A stretch of 41,497 nucleotides of DNA, from the NCBI GenBank assembly GCA_019313695.1, contig JAFDAS010000028.1:1-41497 (forward strand). The letters run 5' to 3'. The translations under genes and the position numbers were made by a program. Each line of letters opens with the position of its first letter. The stretch's first letter is position 1. The notes beneath the pieces are model-generated. The model was given only the letters and a program-made list of their open reading frames with translations, was not told the origin of the DNA and did not search any database. Origin of the DNA: Deltaproteobacteria bacterium. Its GTDB lineage: Bacteria > Desulfobacterota > Syntrophia > Syntrophales > UBA2210. Of this stretch, positions 8,340 to 15,955 are shown in pieces.

Positions 8340-9500
8340 ATGGACTCATTCATAACCGTGACCTGCCCCAATTGTGGAGTACCGGCGAAGAGGGAAACGG
8401 ATACAATGGACACATTTGTTGAGTCCTCATGGTATTTTGACCGGTTCTGCTGCGCGGATTGTTCTGAGAAGCCGGGTCTTGACAGGGCGAAAGTGGATTA
8501 CTGGATGCCCGTGGATCAGTATATAGGCGGAATCGAACATGCCATACTGCACCTTCTTTACGCGAGGTTCTACACGAAGATGCTCAGAGACTTCGGTGTG
8601 GTCGGTGTGGACGAGCCCTTTTCCAACCTGCTTACCCAGGGAATGGTCTGCAAGGAGACGATGAAGTGCGGGAAGCATGGCTACCTGCTGCCCGAAGAGG
8701 TGAAGGATGGGAAATGCACCCATTGCGGTCTTGAGGCAAAGACAGGGAAGACCGAGAAGATGTCAAAATCCCTGAAGAATGTTGTCGATCCCAATTATAT
8801 AATCGATGAATACGGGGCAGACACGGCGAGGATCTTCTGTCTCTTTGCCGCGCCGCCTGAAAGGGATCTGGAATGGAGTGATCAAGGCGTTGACGGCTCT
8901 TTCCGTTTTATTAGCAGGGTGTGGCGTATAGTTGTGGATTATCTTGATGATATCAAAAGCGTGGCGCCTTTTGACGGCGAAGAGAAAATCGAAGGTAATC
9001 TTAAGAACCTGAGAAAGAAGACGCATCAGACGATCAGAAAGGTTACAACCGATATAGAGGACAGGTTTCACTTCAACACGGCGATCAGCGCGGTCATGGA
9101 ACTTGTAAACACGCTCTATCAGACCGGACGACCGGAGAAGGGTGACAGGAAAGCCCTTTCTGTGATAAGAGAAACAGTGGGGACCGTCATAATTCTCCTG
9201 TCACCCATCGTGCCGCATGTGACGGAAGAACTGTGGGGCATGATCGGCGGAAGGGAAAGGCTTTCCGAAACCGCCTGGCCTTCTTTTGATGAAGCGGTTG
9301 CCGCGGAGGAAGAAATTACTATAGTCGTTCAGGTCAATGGAAAGGTGCGAAGCCGGATACAGGTCGCCGCGGATGAATCCGACGAAAAGATCAAGAAGCT
9401 TGCCCTGAATGATGAAAGAATAAAACAGCTTACAGGGGATAAGGATGTAATCAAGGAGATCTATGTCCCAAAAAAGCTGGTGAATATTGTTGTTAAGTAA
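8340..9500 (+). CDS. leuS: Leucyl-tRNA synthetase, C-terminal part (KMSKS and anticodon-binding domains)
   Basis: This 386-residue ORF continues LeuRS in the +1 frame: [35 protein letters not shown], the KMSKS loop in [41 protein letters not shown], then the helical anticodon-binding domain and the C-terminal [17 protein letters not shown] domain. The ATG at 8340 is internal to the true reading frame, with LeuRS-like residues in frame before it, so it is not a native start. It could be made by re-initiation, because the ORF1 stop is only 4 bp away, but no good Shine-Dalgarno sequence is seen. Confidence 0.85.
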   Translation: MDSFITVTCPNCGVPAKRETDTMDTFVESSWYFDRFCCADCSEKPGLDRAKVDYWMPVDQYIGGIEHAILHLLYARFYTKMLRDFGVVGVDEPFSNLLTQGMVCKETMKCGKHGYLLPEEVKDGKCTHCGLEAKTGKTEKMSKSLKNVVDPNYIIDEYGADTARIFCLFAAPPERDLEWSDQGVDGSFRFISRVWRIVVDYLDDIKSVAPFDGEEKIEGNLKNLRKKTHQTIRKVTTDIEDRFHFNTAISAVMELVNTLYQTGRPEKGDRKALSVIRETVGTVIILLSPIVPHVTEELWGMIGGRERLSETAWPSFDEAVAAEEEITIVVQVNGKVRSRIQVAADESDEKIKKLALNDERIKQLTGDKDVIKEIYVPKKLVNIVVK

Positions 9501-9540
9501 GGGTTCAAGGGGGCGAGGGCTCAAGGGTTCGAGTGAAAGG
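9501..9540. repeat. Dispersed CCCTTGAACCCTT-type repeat, copy 1 (reverse orientation)
   Basis: GGGTTCAAGGGGGCGAGGGC followed by TCAAGGGTTCGAGTGAAAGG is the reverse complement of a motif (CCTTTCACTCGAACCC ... CCCCTTGAACCCTT) also found at 15563-15614 and 17279-17341. All three copies lie in spacers. Its function is unknown. Confidence 0.5.
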
Positions 9541-9607
9541 CACAGGGACATCCTGACCTCGCAACCCGCAACTCGTAACCCGAAACGCTTTAAACCGGAG
9601 GTATCTC

Positions 9608-10123
9608 ATGAAAATAAAATGGATTATATATGGTTTGCTGTTGTTCTCCTGCCTGGGTTGCGGGTATCATTTTTCTCCGGGTGGAGAGAATATAGACACC
9701 GATATACGGAAGGTTTTTATCGGTAATTTTTCCAACAGCACCAGCGAAGTGAATGTTGAAAACTATGTAAGAAACGCGTTTTTCAGTCGTTTCAGAAGGA
9801 GTGCCAGGTTCACTCTGGTTGCCGGCAAAGGTGAGGCGGACGCGGTTTTGACGGGGAAGATATTGAGCATTACTTCAGCTCATCTCGCGTACAGCAGCAG
9901 TGACTTAGCCAAAGAGGATCAGGTTTTAATGACACTGGAAGTGGTGTTTCAGAGAACGGACAATAACGGGATTATCTGGATGAACAAAGGCCTCTCGGGG
10001 AGAGAGGCCTATGCGGTGAATGTGAGCACCACCACAACCGCTGCGAACAAGGAAGAAGCCATCAGAAAACTGTCAGTTGACATGGCCGATAAGGCCTACC
10101 GGAATATCATGTCGGGATTCTGA
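9608..10123 (+). CDS. lptE: LPS-assembly lipoprotein LptE
   Basis: A 171-residue lipoprotein. The N-terminus MKIKWIIYGLLLFSC is a signal peptide with a lipobox; Cys15 or the Cys three residues on (LGCGYHF) would be lipidated. The GYHF start of the mature protein, VFIGNFSNSTSEVNVENYVRNAF and the late EAIRKLSVDMADKAYRNIMSGF match the LptE family, which plugs the LptD barrel in the outer membrane. GGAGG lies 7 nt before the ATG. Its place directly after leuS is the common proteobacterial order; holA, often next, is absent here, and rpsT converges on it only 2 bp away. Confidence 0.87.
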   Translation: MKIKWIIYGLLLFSCLGCGYHFSPGGENIDTDIRKVFIGNFSNSTSEVNVENYVRNAFFSRFRRSARFTLVAGKGEADAVLTGKILSITSAHLAYSSSDLAKEDQVLMTLEVVFQRTDNNGIIWMNKGLSGREAYAVNVSTTTTAANKEEAIRKLSVDMADKAYRNIMSGF

Positions 10124-10125
10124 TA

Positions 10126-10389
10126 TTATCCCAGGGCGTTTACCTTTTTTGTCAATCTTGATATCTTGCGGGCGGCTGTATTCTTGCGGAATATTCCCTT
10201 GGCGGCTGCTTTGGCTATTGTTTTTGTTGTGTCAAGCAGTACCTTGCGTGACTTTTTCACATCTTTTTCCTCAACGGATTTGAGCGCCGCCTTAACGCTT
10301 GTCTTTACGCGAGTCCTCTCGGAGGTATTTCTCATTCGCCTCTTTTCGCTTTGCCTGGCCCTTTTTTCCGCGGATTTGTGAGTTGCCAA
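10126..10389 (-). CDS. rpsT: 30S ribosomal protein S20
   Basis: An 87-residue, strongly basic S20: MATHKSAEKRARQSEKRRMRN at the start, a helical bundle, and KGIFRKNTAARKISRLTKKV at the end, all typical. The start codon is TTG, preceded by GGGAGGATAATATTT. A UUG start is known for Escherichia coli rpsT, where it takes part in autogenous translational control, so the same control may operate here (inference). It converges on lptE with a 2-bp gap and no terminator between them, so the two transcripts probably overlap. Confidence 0.97.
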   Translation of the reverse strand: MATHKSAEKRARQSEKRRMRNTSERTRVKTSVKAALKSVEEKDVKKSRKVLLDTTKTIAKAAAKGIFRKNTAARKISRLTKKVNALG

Positions 10390-10428
10390 AAATATTATCC
10401 TCCCTCGTGAAGTTTTGAAAGAGAACTT

Positions 10429-10455
10429 CCTATATTACTTTACATATCATGTCAA
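10429..10455 (-). promoter_or_regulatory. Possible rpsT promoter
   Basis: On the minus strand a consensus TTGACA (10455-10450) is followed after 15 bp by TATAGG (10434-10429). The spacer is shorter than ideal, so the -10 assignment is uncertain. The start codon lies about 40 nt downstream. Confidence 0.4.
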
Positions 10456-10545
10456 GCTCAAAAACCGGTCAGAGTTGCCGCTGTGTGAAAAAGGGTTGCT
10501 TTGTTATTTGCAATTGTGGCACAATGAAATTTTTGAAAATGGAGA

Positions 10546-11370
10546 TTGAGAAAAGTCGATTCTTTTTACCGGTATTTTGTTGATTCAACGGATGGGAACC
10601 CTGATTTGAAAACAAGGATATCTGCTTCAATCATTGTAATAGCGGCGGCGTGCCTGATTGCCACCTGTGTGTATGGAGGTAATGATTTTCCGAGACCCGT
10701 GGGCGCGGTCAATGATTTCGCGGGCGTCATTTCGCAGAGATACACGCAGTCAATGGAGTCCCTGGCGAGCGAGGTTCTCAGAAAGACGGGAACTTCGGTA
10801 GTGGTGGTCACCATGAAGGATATCGGGGGAGATGAACCCGGCGATTACGCGAACAGGCTGTATGAGGCATGGGGTATCGGCAAAAAGGGCGAGGACAAAG
10901 GGGTACTGATATTCCTTGCGGTAAAGGAGAGAAAGATCAGGATTGAGACAGGATATGGTGTCGAGGGGATACTCCCGGACGGTCTCGTGGGAGGTATCCT
11001 GGACCAGTATGTAATTCCCTGGCTCAGAAAGAACGATTATGACAAAGGATTGTCAAGCGCGGTGGTTGCTGTATCGTCGGTAATCGCGAAAGACGCCGGT
11101 GTGGCTCTGACCGGGGCGCCACAGACGCGCCGGCAGCCGGTATCAGCAGAGAAAAAGGGTCCCAGCATCTTCTCTCTTGTCATGCTCTTCATTGTCATGT
11201 CCCTTCTCCTGGGCACCAGACAGGGCAGGAGGATGCTTCCTTTCATACTTCTCATGCTCCTGATGGGCGGCAGAGGAGGAGGTGGCGGCTTCGGCGGGGG
11301 CTTTGGAGGAGGATTCGGAGGTTTCGGCGGAGGCATGAGCGGAGGAGGCGGAGCGGGACGGGGATTTTAG
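10546..11370 (+). CDS. TPM-domain protein (TLP18.3/Psb32/MOLO-1 family) with glycine-rich tail
   Basis: An exported TPM-domain protein. A signal peptide or anchor spans about residues 26-45. The TPM domain follows with VNDFAGVISQ, TGTSVVVVTMKDI, GEDKGVLIFLAVKERKIRIETGYGVEG and ILPDGLVGGILDQYVIPWLRK. A second membrane segment lies near residues 209-225, and the C-terminus is almost pure Gly/Phe (GGGFGGGFGG). TPM proteins are often encoded beside LemA proteins, as here. The start is uncertain: the TTG at 10546 has a GGAGA that abuts it without spacing, and a TTG at 10600 just before the hydrophobic segment is equally possible. Confidence 0.85.
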   Translation: MRKVDSFYRYFVDSTDGNPDLKTRISASIIVIAAACLIATCVYGGNDFPRPVGAVNDFAGVISQRYTQSMESLASEVLRKTGTSVVVVTMKDIGGDEPGDYANRLYEAWGIGKKGEDKGVLIFLAVKERKIRIETGYGVEGILPDGLVGGILDQYVIPWLRKNDYDKGLSSAVVAVSSVIAKDAGVALTGAPQTRRQPVSAEKKGPSIFSLVMLFIVMSLLLGTRQGRRMLPFILLMLLMGGRGGGGGFGGGFGGGFGGFGGGMSGGGGAGRGF

Positions 11371-11418
11371 CCCTGAACGTTCTGTCAAATTTTTAAGATC
11401 GCGGAGGAAGTCGGAAAG

Positions 11419-12144
11419 ATGGCAAAAATAGACAAACCGGAAAAAATATTTCCCGATATCACGGAAGATTACAGGAAGATATATGGCGATGACCTCATAT
11501 CCATTATCCTTTACGGCAGCGCGGCGGGGAGAGACTACAGACCGGGTAAATCGGATCTGAACTTTCTGATCGTCCTTTCCGAAGAGGCCATCGACCGTCT
11601 GGGTGAGGCGATTGAAACGGTTTCCAGATGGCGGAAGAAAAACGTGGCAACCCCGCTGTTCATGACAAAGGCATACATTTCCTCTTCTCTCGATTCGTAT
11701 CCGCTTGAATTCCTCAATATGCAGAAGGGATATGTTATGGTGTATGGCGAGGATGTGCTGAAGGACATATCCTTCGAATCCCGTCATTTGAGACTGCAGT
11801 GCGAGCGTGAGATCAAGGGCAAATTGCTTCTTTTGAGAGAAAGATTTCTGGAGACAGAGGGAAAGCCCCGGAGGATAAAAGAGCTGACAGGGGAGTCGAT
11901 AACCGCCTTTGTTTCTATTTTCAGGGGGCTCCTCTACCTCAAGGGAGTGGACATTCCCTCCTCCAGGCGGGAGATTGTGGAGGCGCTTGCCCGTGAAATC
12001 CCGGTTGACGGAAATGTCTTTATGAATTGCCTGGACATGAAGGAAGAAAAGAAAAAATTTGCGCCCTCCGAGATAAACGATATTTTCATGGCCTATCTGG
12101 TGGAAGTGAGAAAATTGTGGGAGTTTGTTGATGAACTGGAGTAG
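11419..12144 (+). CDS. Nucleotidyltransferase-fold protein, probably catalytically altered
   Basis: A 241-residue protein with a pol-beta-type nucleotidyltransferase motif near residues 34-52: LYGSAAGRDYRPGKSDLNFL. The usual GS-x(9-13)-DxD is present except that the second aspartate is Asn (DLN), which would weaken metal binding. The rest is largely helical, as in nucleotidyltransferase plus substrate-binding (DUF4037/HEPN-like) layouts, but I cannot name the family. It lies 48 bp after the TPM gene and upstream of lemA, probably in the same operon. Function could be regulatory nucleotide transfer or a non-catalytic role. Confidence 0.75.
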   Translation: MAKIDKPEKIFPDITEDYRKIYGDDLISIILYGSAAGRDYRPGKSDLNFLIVLSEEAIDRLGEAIETVSRWRKKNVATPLFMTKAYISSSLDSYPLEFLNMQKGYVMVYGEDVLKDISFESRHLRLQCEREIKGKLLLLRERFLETEGKPRRIKELTGESITAFVSIFRGLLYLKGVDIPSSRREIVEALAREIPVDGNVFMNCLDMKEEKKKFAPSEINDIFMAYLVEVRKLWEFVDELE

Positions 12145-12176
12145 CCCGGCAAATCAAGTAGGTTGGGTTGAGCCAG

Positions 12177-12365
12177 GTAGGTTGGGTTGAGGTACGAAAC
12201 CCAACAAAAGTAGCGTGGGGCCTCTGTGCCCCACAGAGAGGGCACTCTACGGTATGGGTAGGGAAGGTTTTAACCTCCCTTTATCCCGATTCGTCGGGAC
12301 TGAAGTCGCCCTTACCCGCCTGACAAATCAAGTAGGTTGGGTTGAGGTACGAAACCCAACAAAAG
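12177..12365. repeat. Direct repeats of a GTAGGTTGGGTT hairpin around a GTGGGGCC hairpin
   Basis: A 34-bp sequence beginning GTAGGTTGGGTTGAGGTACG is present twice, identically, at 12177-12210 and 12332-12365. Each contains an inverted GTTGGGTT/AACCCAAC pair. Between them lies GTGGGGCCTCTGTGCCCCAC (12215-12234), the same hairpin seen in the 73-bp repeats at 35.7-37.9 kb, plus TCCCGATTCGTCGGGA. The block fills the spacer before lemA. A related TTGTTGGGTTTCGCTGCGCT sequence is at about 18377-18410. Confidence 0.75.
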
Positions 12366-12384
12366 CCTAAGGAGGAGTATACAA

Positions 12385-12960
12385 ATGACGAGAGGCAAGA
12401 GAAATCTTTTAATTACGGTGGCGGTGATAGCCGTGGTTTTGTTGATGTTTTATTCCGGCATAAAGGGAACTTACAACAGCTTTGTAACGCTTGACGAAGG
12501 GGTAAAGGCGTCGTGGGCCCAGGTGGAAAATCAGTTGCAGAGGCGCTACGACCTGATTCCGAACCTCGTGGAGACGGTAAAGGGTTTTGCCAGACAGGAA
12601 AAAGAGGTCTTTATAGGCGTCACCGAGGCCCGGGCGAAGGTGGGCGGGGCGAAGAACATCCCCGACAAGATAGCGGCAAACAACCAGTTGACGGGGGCAT
12701 TGAGCAGGTTGCTCGTTACCGTTGAACGCTATCCCGATATCAAGTCGAATCAGAACTTTATCAGACTTCAGGATGAGCTGGCCGGCACGGAAAACAGGAT
12801 AGCCGTCGAGAGGAGACGCTATAATGAGACTGTTAGGGCGTATAACGTCAGGATCAGGACCTTCCCGGCCAACATAATGGCGGGGATGTTCGGATTTGCA
12901 AAGGCGGAGTTCTTCGAGGTCCCTGAATCCGCTCAGGCGGTCCCGGAAGTCAAGTTTTAG
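12385..12960 (+). CDS. lemA: LemA family protein
   Basis: A 191-residue LemA protein: an N-terminal membrane segment (residues 8-22), then the signature YNSFVTLDEGVKASWAQVENQLQRRYDLIPNLVETVKG region (conserved WAQVENQLQRR and DLIPNLV), the middle SRLLVTVERYPDIKSNQNF, and ENRIAVERRRYNETVRAYN with a C-terminal FF-type residue cluster (KAEFFEVP). The family has a single helix anchor and a coiled-coil body; its biochemical role is not settled. Ribosome binding site AAGGAGGAGT precedes the ATG. The TPM gene is upstream, a common partnership, here separated by the nucleotidyltransferase gene and a repeat block. Confidence 0.93.
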   Translation: MTRGKRNLLITVAVIAVVLLMFYSGIKGTYNSFVTLDEGVKASWAQVENQLQRRYDLIPNLVETVKGFARQEKEVFIGVTEARAKVGGAKNIPDKIAANNQLTGALSRLLVTVERYPDIKSNQNFIRLQDELAGTENRIAVERRRYNETVRAYNVRIRTFPANIMAGMFGFAKAEFFEVPESAQAVPEVKF

Positions 12961-12971
12961 GAGGCGTAGTC

Positions 12972-13880
12972 ATGCTGTCTTTTTTGAAGGCACAACTCCT
13001 GGGTGTTGTGACGATTGTGCTTATGGCGCTGGACTTGATTCTGGCTATGATCCCCATCTATATCCTGTCGCTGTTGAAGTTTATCATACGTCTGCCCGCC
13101 TGGCAGCGGGTATGCGCGCGCATGCTGATGAGAATAGCCACAACCTGGATGTGGGGGATCATATTTATACTTAAGCTGACGCAGAATATCTCGTGGGATG
13201 TGGAAGGAATAGATGATCTGAGCCTCGATGAGTGGTATTTCGTCAACAGCAATCATCAGTCCTGGACGGACATCATTATTATGATCAAGATATTTACCGG
13301 CCGCATTCCTTTCCTGAAATTTTTTCTCAAGCAGGAACTTTTCTGGGTACCCATGCTTGGTACCGCGTGGTGGGCGCTGGATTACCCATTCATGAAGCGC
13401 TACTCGAAGGCTTTTCTTGAAAAACATCCCGAGCTTCGCGGCAAGGATCTGGAAGTGACCCGGAAGGCGTGTGAGCGGTATAAACACTCGCCCGTTTCCG
13501 TACTGAATTTCATCGAGGGAACGCGGTTTACACCCGAAAAACACAGGAAACAGGAATCCCCTTACCGTCACCTGCTGCGCCCCAAGGCGGGCGGATTCGC
13601 CTTTGCCATCAGCGCGATGACAGGGAAGATAACCAATATGCTTGACGTGACGGTAGTCTATCCTGACGGGCCTGTCAATTTCTGGGAGCTTCTCTGCGGG
13701 CGTCTTTCCCGTGTTGTTGTGAGGGTGCGACAACTTGTGATACCGGAAGAATTTCTATATGGAAATTATCAGGATGACCCCGATTTCAGAGAACGGTTCC
13801 AGGCCTGGGTGAGCAAACTGTGGGACGAAAAGGATGAGCTGATCGAGAGTCTTAGTCGAGAATATAAAATCGCTAACTAA
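12972..13880 (+). CDS. Lysophospholipid acyltransferase family protein (PlsC/YihG-like)
   Basis: A 302-residue membrane-associated acyltransferase. Two hydrophobic segments lie at residues ~8-40 and 55-70. The catalytic HX4D motif is NHQSWTD (residues ~94-100) and the substrate-binding motif FIEGTRFTP (~180). The C-terminal third (KAGGFAFAISAM and after) is as in the YihG/acyl-CoA or acyl-ACP:lysophospholipid acyltransferases. It is expected to acylate a lysophospholipid at the inner membrane. The start follows lemA by 11 bp, with AGGAGGCGTAGTC as ribosome binding site, so both are probably co-transcribed. Confidence 0.88.
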   Translation: MLSFLKAQLLGVVTIVLMALDLILAMIPIYILSLLKFIIRLPAWQRVCARMLMRIATTWMWGIIFILKLTQNISWDVEGIDDLSLDEWYFVNSNHQSWTDIIIMIKIFTGRIPFLKFFLKQELFWVPMLGTAWWALDYPFMKRYSKAFLEKHPELRGKDLEVTRKACERYKHSPVSVLNFIEGTRFTPEKHRKQESPYRHLLRPKAGGFAFAISAMTGKITNMLDVTVVYPDGPVNFWELLCGRLSRVVVRVRQLVIPEEFLYGNYQDDPDFRERFQAWVSKLWDEKDELIESLSREYKIAN

Positions 13881-13930
13881 CAGAAATAACAGGGGCAGGT
13901 CCTGAGATTCCTGAGAATACTGGTTTACCC

Positions 13931-15532
13931 ATGAAAGTAGCTGTCATTGCCCCGCCGTATCCGCTTGAAGAGGCCCCCGCGCCGCCGCTGGGCGTCTCTT
14001 ACGTGGCAGCCGCGTTTGAAGCGGCCGGTTGTCATGTAAAAATTATCGATTACATCGTATCCCGCTACACGCCGGAAAAGTTGAAGAAAGAGCTTGACGC
14101 CTTCGAGCCGGATGTTGTCGGTTCCACCTCTGTAACCATGAACTTTCCCGCGGCCGCGGATATAATAAGGACAGCAAAGCGACACAGACCCTCCATCCTT
14201 ACCATTATGGGCGGCCCTCATGTGTCGTTTGCCGTTGCAGACACTCTTGAAACCTATCCCGAGATAGACATGCTGGTTGTGGGGGAGGGCGAGAAAACCA
14301 TCATGGAGCTTGTCCCGCATATGATAGAGCGCGGCAGCTGGCCGGATATAAAGGGACTCGCGTTCAGACAGGGCGGCGGGATTGTTGTCACGGAGCAGAG
14401 GGAGCTGATATCCGATCTCGATTCCATTCCAATGCCGGCGCGGCACCTGCTCCCCATGTCGAGATACCGGGCGCTTGGCTTTCCTGTCAGCATAATAACG
14501 AGCAGGGGGTGCCCGAATGCGTGCATATTTTGCCAGGGAAGACGCATGGTGGGCAAGAAGGTCCGCTACCGAAGTGTGGAATATGTCATGGACGAGATAG
14601 AGCGGATACTGTCTTATGGCATCTCCAGGATAAATATAGCGGATGACCTCTTCACATCGAATAAGGCAAGGGTCCGCGAAATATGCGGAGAGATCCGGAG
14701 ACGCGGACTTGATTTCAAATGGAGCGCCTTCTCGCGGGTCAATACCGTTGACAGTGAGATCCTCGAACTCATGCGCGATGCCGGGTGCGACAGCGTCAGT
14801 TTCGGCATAGAGTCCGGCAATCCGGAGATGCTCAAGCGTGTAAAAAAAGGCATCACGCTTGACCAGGCGAGAGACGCGGTCAGGATGTGCAAAGAAGCGG
14901 GAATCCTGGCCCACGCGTCTTTTATGGTGGGTCTTCCCGGAGAGTCGCCTGAAACCCTCAGAGACACGCTGGAATTTTCAAACAGCCTCGAAATACCCCA
15001 CGGCTATCACTTCCTCGCGCCCTTTCCCGGGACTACCGTGCGTGAAAAGATTGAGGAATACGACCTTGAAATCCTGACTGACGACTGGGCGCACTATGAC
15101 GCGAACAGAGCTATTGTCAGAACAGCAGCTCTTTCACCGGAAGATATTGAAAGCTTTGTGGCGGCATTTGACAGGGAAATAAATGATGAATGGGAAAAGC
15201 AGGTGCGCGATTACAGAGAGGGGAGGGGCCTGCCGGAAGACAATTTCAGGGTTGAAGGGCACTTCAGAATGCAGCTTGTCTACAGAATCCTGTCCGAGGA
15301 TCTGATTGAGACCTGTGGCTGTTTCCCCATGGAGCATGCGTCTGATAACGGATCTGTCGACAGGCTGTGCGGGGGAATCGCGGAGGTGACCGGTTTTGAT
15401 TCCAGACTGGTTCGCAATACCATAGAGGATTTTATCGATGCCGGCTATATCAAGCCGGGGCGCGCGGGAGACAACATCGCGTGGTACTGGACGCATAACA
15501 ACAAGGTTGACGTAAATGATTCTGTTGATTAG
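13931..15532 (+). CDS. B12-binding-domain radical SAM protein
   Basis: A 533-residue radical SAM enzyme. Residues 1-~140 form a cobalamin-binding-like domain (PPLGVSYVAAAFEAAGC, then MGGPHVSF and VVGEGE, typical of this class). The 4Fe-4S motif is CPNACIFC (Cys194, Cys198, Cys201), followed by the TIM-barrel core with GIESGNPEMLKRVKKG and GLPGES. A C-terminal ~130-residue extension has no clear match. Similar proteins perform methylations or other modifications of lipids, peptides or tetrapyrroles; the substrate is unknown. It lies 50 bp after the acyltransferase gene, which hints at lipid or envelope modification, on position only. Confidence 0.88.
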   Translation: MKVAVIAPPYPLEEAPAPPLGVSYVAAAFEAAGCHVKIIDYIVSRYTPEKLKKELDAFEPDVVGSTSVTMNFPAAADIIRTAKRHRPSILTIMGGPHVSFAVADTLETYPEIDMLVVGEGEKTIMELVPHMIERGSWPDIKGLAFRQGGGIVVTEQRELISDLDSIPMPARHLLPMSRYRALGFPVSIITSRGCPNACIFCQGRRMVGKKVRYRSVEYVMDEIERILSYGISRINIADDLFTSNKARVREICGEIRRRGLDFKWSAFSRVNTVDSEILELMRDAGCDSVSFGIESGNPEMLKRVKKGITLDQARDAVRMCKEAGILAHASFMVGLPGESPETLRDTLEFSNSLEIPHGYHFLAPFPGTTVREKIEEYDLEILTDDWAHYDANRAIVRTAALSPEDIESFVAAFDREINDEWEKQVRDYREGRGLPEDNFRVEGHFRMQLVYRILSEDLIETCGCFPMEHASDNGSVDRLCGGIAEVTGFDSRLVRNTIEDFIDAGYIKPGRAGDNIAWYWTHNNKVDVNDSVD

Positions 15533-15562
15533 AAAAGGGTCCAATCCCGACTCATCGGGACT

Positions 15563-15614
15563 TTCTGCTATATCATTTTTCCTTTCAATCGGCCCCTCGA
15601 CCCCTTGAACCCTT
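15563..15614. repeat. Dispersed CCCTTGAACCCTT-type repeat, copy 2
   Basis: TTCTGCTATATC, then CCTTTCAATC and CGACCCCTTGAACCCTT, match 17279-17341 base by base over most of the length and, in reverse, 9501-9540. The copy sits next to TCCCGACTCATCGGGA, another small dispersed palindrome (also near 3485, 12284, 27435 and 32022). Confidence 0.55.
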
Positions 15615-15656
15615 CTGGTAACTACAACTAATCGGGAGATGAGCCTTAAGTAATAA

Positions 15657-15697
15657 TTGACATACGCCTTCCAGTGTAATAGTAATACCGGTATTAC
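15657..15697 (+). promoter_or_regulatory. Promoter and palindromic operator of the vapBC-type operon
   Basis: TTGACA (15657-15662) is followed at near-normal spacing by a TAGTAAT/TAATAC -10 region that overlaps the perfect 16-bp palindrome GTAATACCGGTATTAC (15682-15697). AbrB-type antitoxins autorepress at such sites, so it is probably the operator. It lies 30 bp before the antitoxin start. Confidence 0.7.
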
Positions 15698-15727
15698 ATC
15701 TTGATCAGTCACCATGGAGGTATAATC

Positions 15728-15955
15728 ATGCGAGTTACAACAAAGGGACAGGTAACGATTCCTCAACATATACGTGAAAAATTAGGAATAACCCCTGCTG
15801 CTGAGGTTGAGTTTGTTGAAGAAAAAGACCGTATCTATCTGGTGAAAGGAAAAGAGGAAAATATAAAAACACGAAAATTCAGAGGTTTGAGGGGAATAGC
15901 AAACGTAAAGATGACAACTGATGAAATTATGGCCTTAACAAGAGGAGACAAATGA
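15728..15955 (+). CDS. AbrB/MazE/VapB-type antitoxin
   Basis: A 75-residue SpoVT/AbrB swapped-hairpin protein: VTTKGQVTIPQHIREKLGI, EVEFVEEKDRIYLVK, then a C-terminal tail for toxin binding. The ORF track starts at a TTG (15701), but the ATG at 15728 has GGAGG 8 bp upstream and begins the conserved MRVTTKGQV. It overlaps the PIN toxin start by 4 bp (ATGA), the usual translational coupling, and probably represses its own promoter at the palindrome upstream. Confidence 0.93.
   Translation: MRVTTKGQVTIPQHIREKLGITPAAEVEFVEEKDRIYLVKGKEENIKTRKFRGLRGIANVKMTTDEIMALTRGDK

Larger units (their letters stand above)
6968..9500 (+). pseudogene. leuS: leuS, leucyl-tRNA synthetase gene interrupted by a frameshift and small deletion
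   Basis: The two ORFs 6968-8335 and 8340-9500 together make one bacterial LeuRS. The downstream frame can be read back past the ORF2 ATG: the bases before it encode [12 protein letters not shown] in the ORF2 frame, the expected LeuRS sequence in front of MDSF. Upstream, ORF1 is normal up to NCEKCGA. Family members normally have about 17 residues of the type VPVPEEDLPVxLPxDV between these points, and they are missing. The change is therefore a deletion of roughly 50 bp whose length is 2 modulo 3, giving TGA at 8333. LeuRS is essential, so this is an assembly error, a recent mutation with a second copy elsewhere, or a bypassed frameshift. Confidence 0.75.

Noticed and set aside
6968-9500. Naturally split LeuRS as in Aquifex
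   Set aside because: LeuRS residues are readable in frame upstream of the second ORF and a conserved stretch is missing, which points to mutation or assembly error; not fully excluded.
10516-10535. Sigma-54 promoter (TGGCAC) before the TPM gene
   Set aside because: TGGCAC is present but the -12 TTGC element is not at the required spacing.
13925-14914. 329-residue minus-strand ORF
   Set aside because: Antisense to the radical SAM gene, which has CxxxCxxC and all expected motifs; composition is unlike a real protein.
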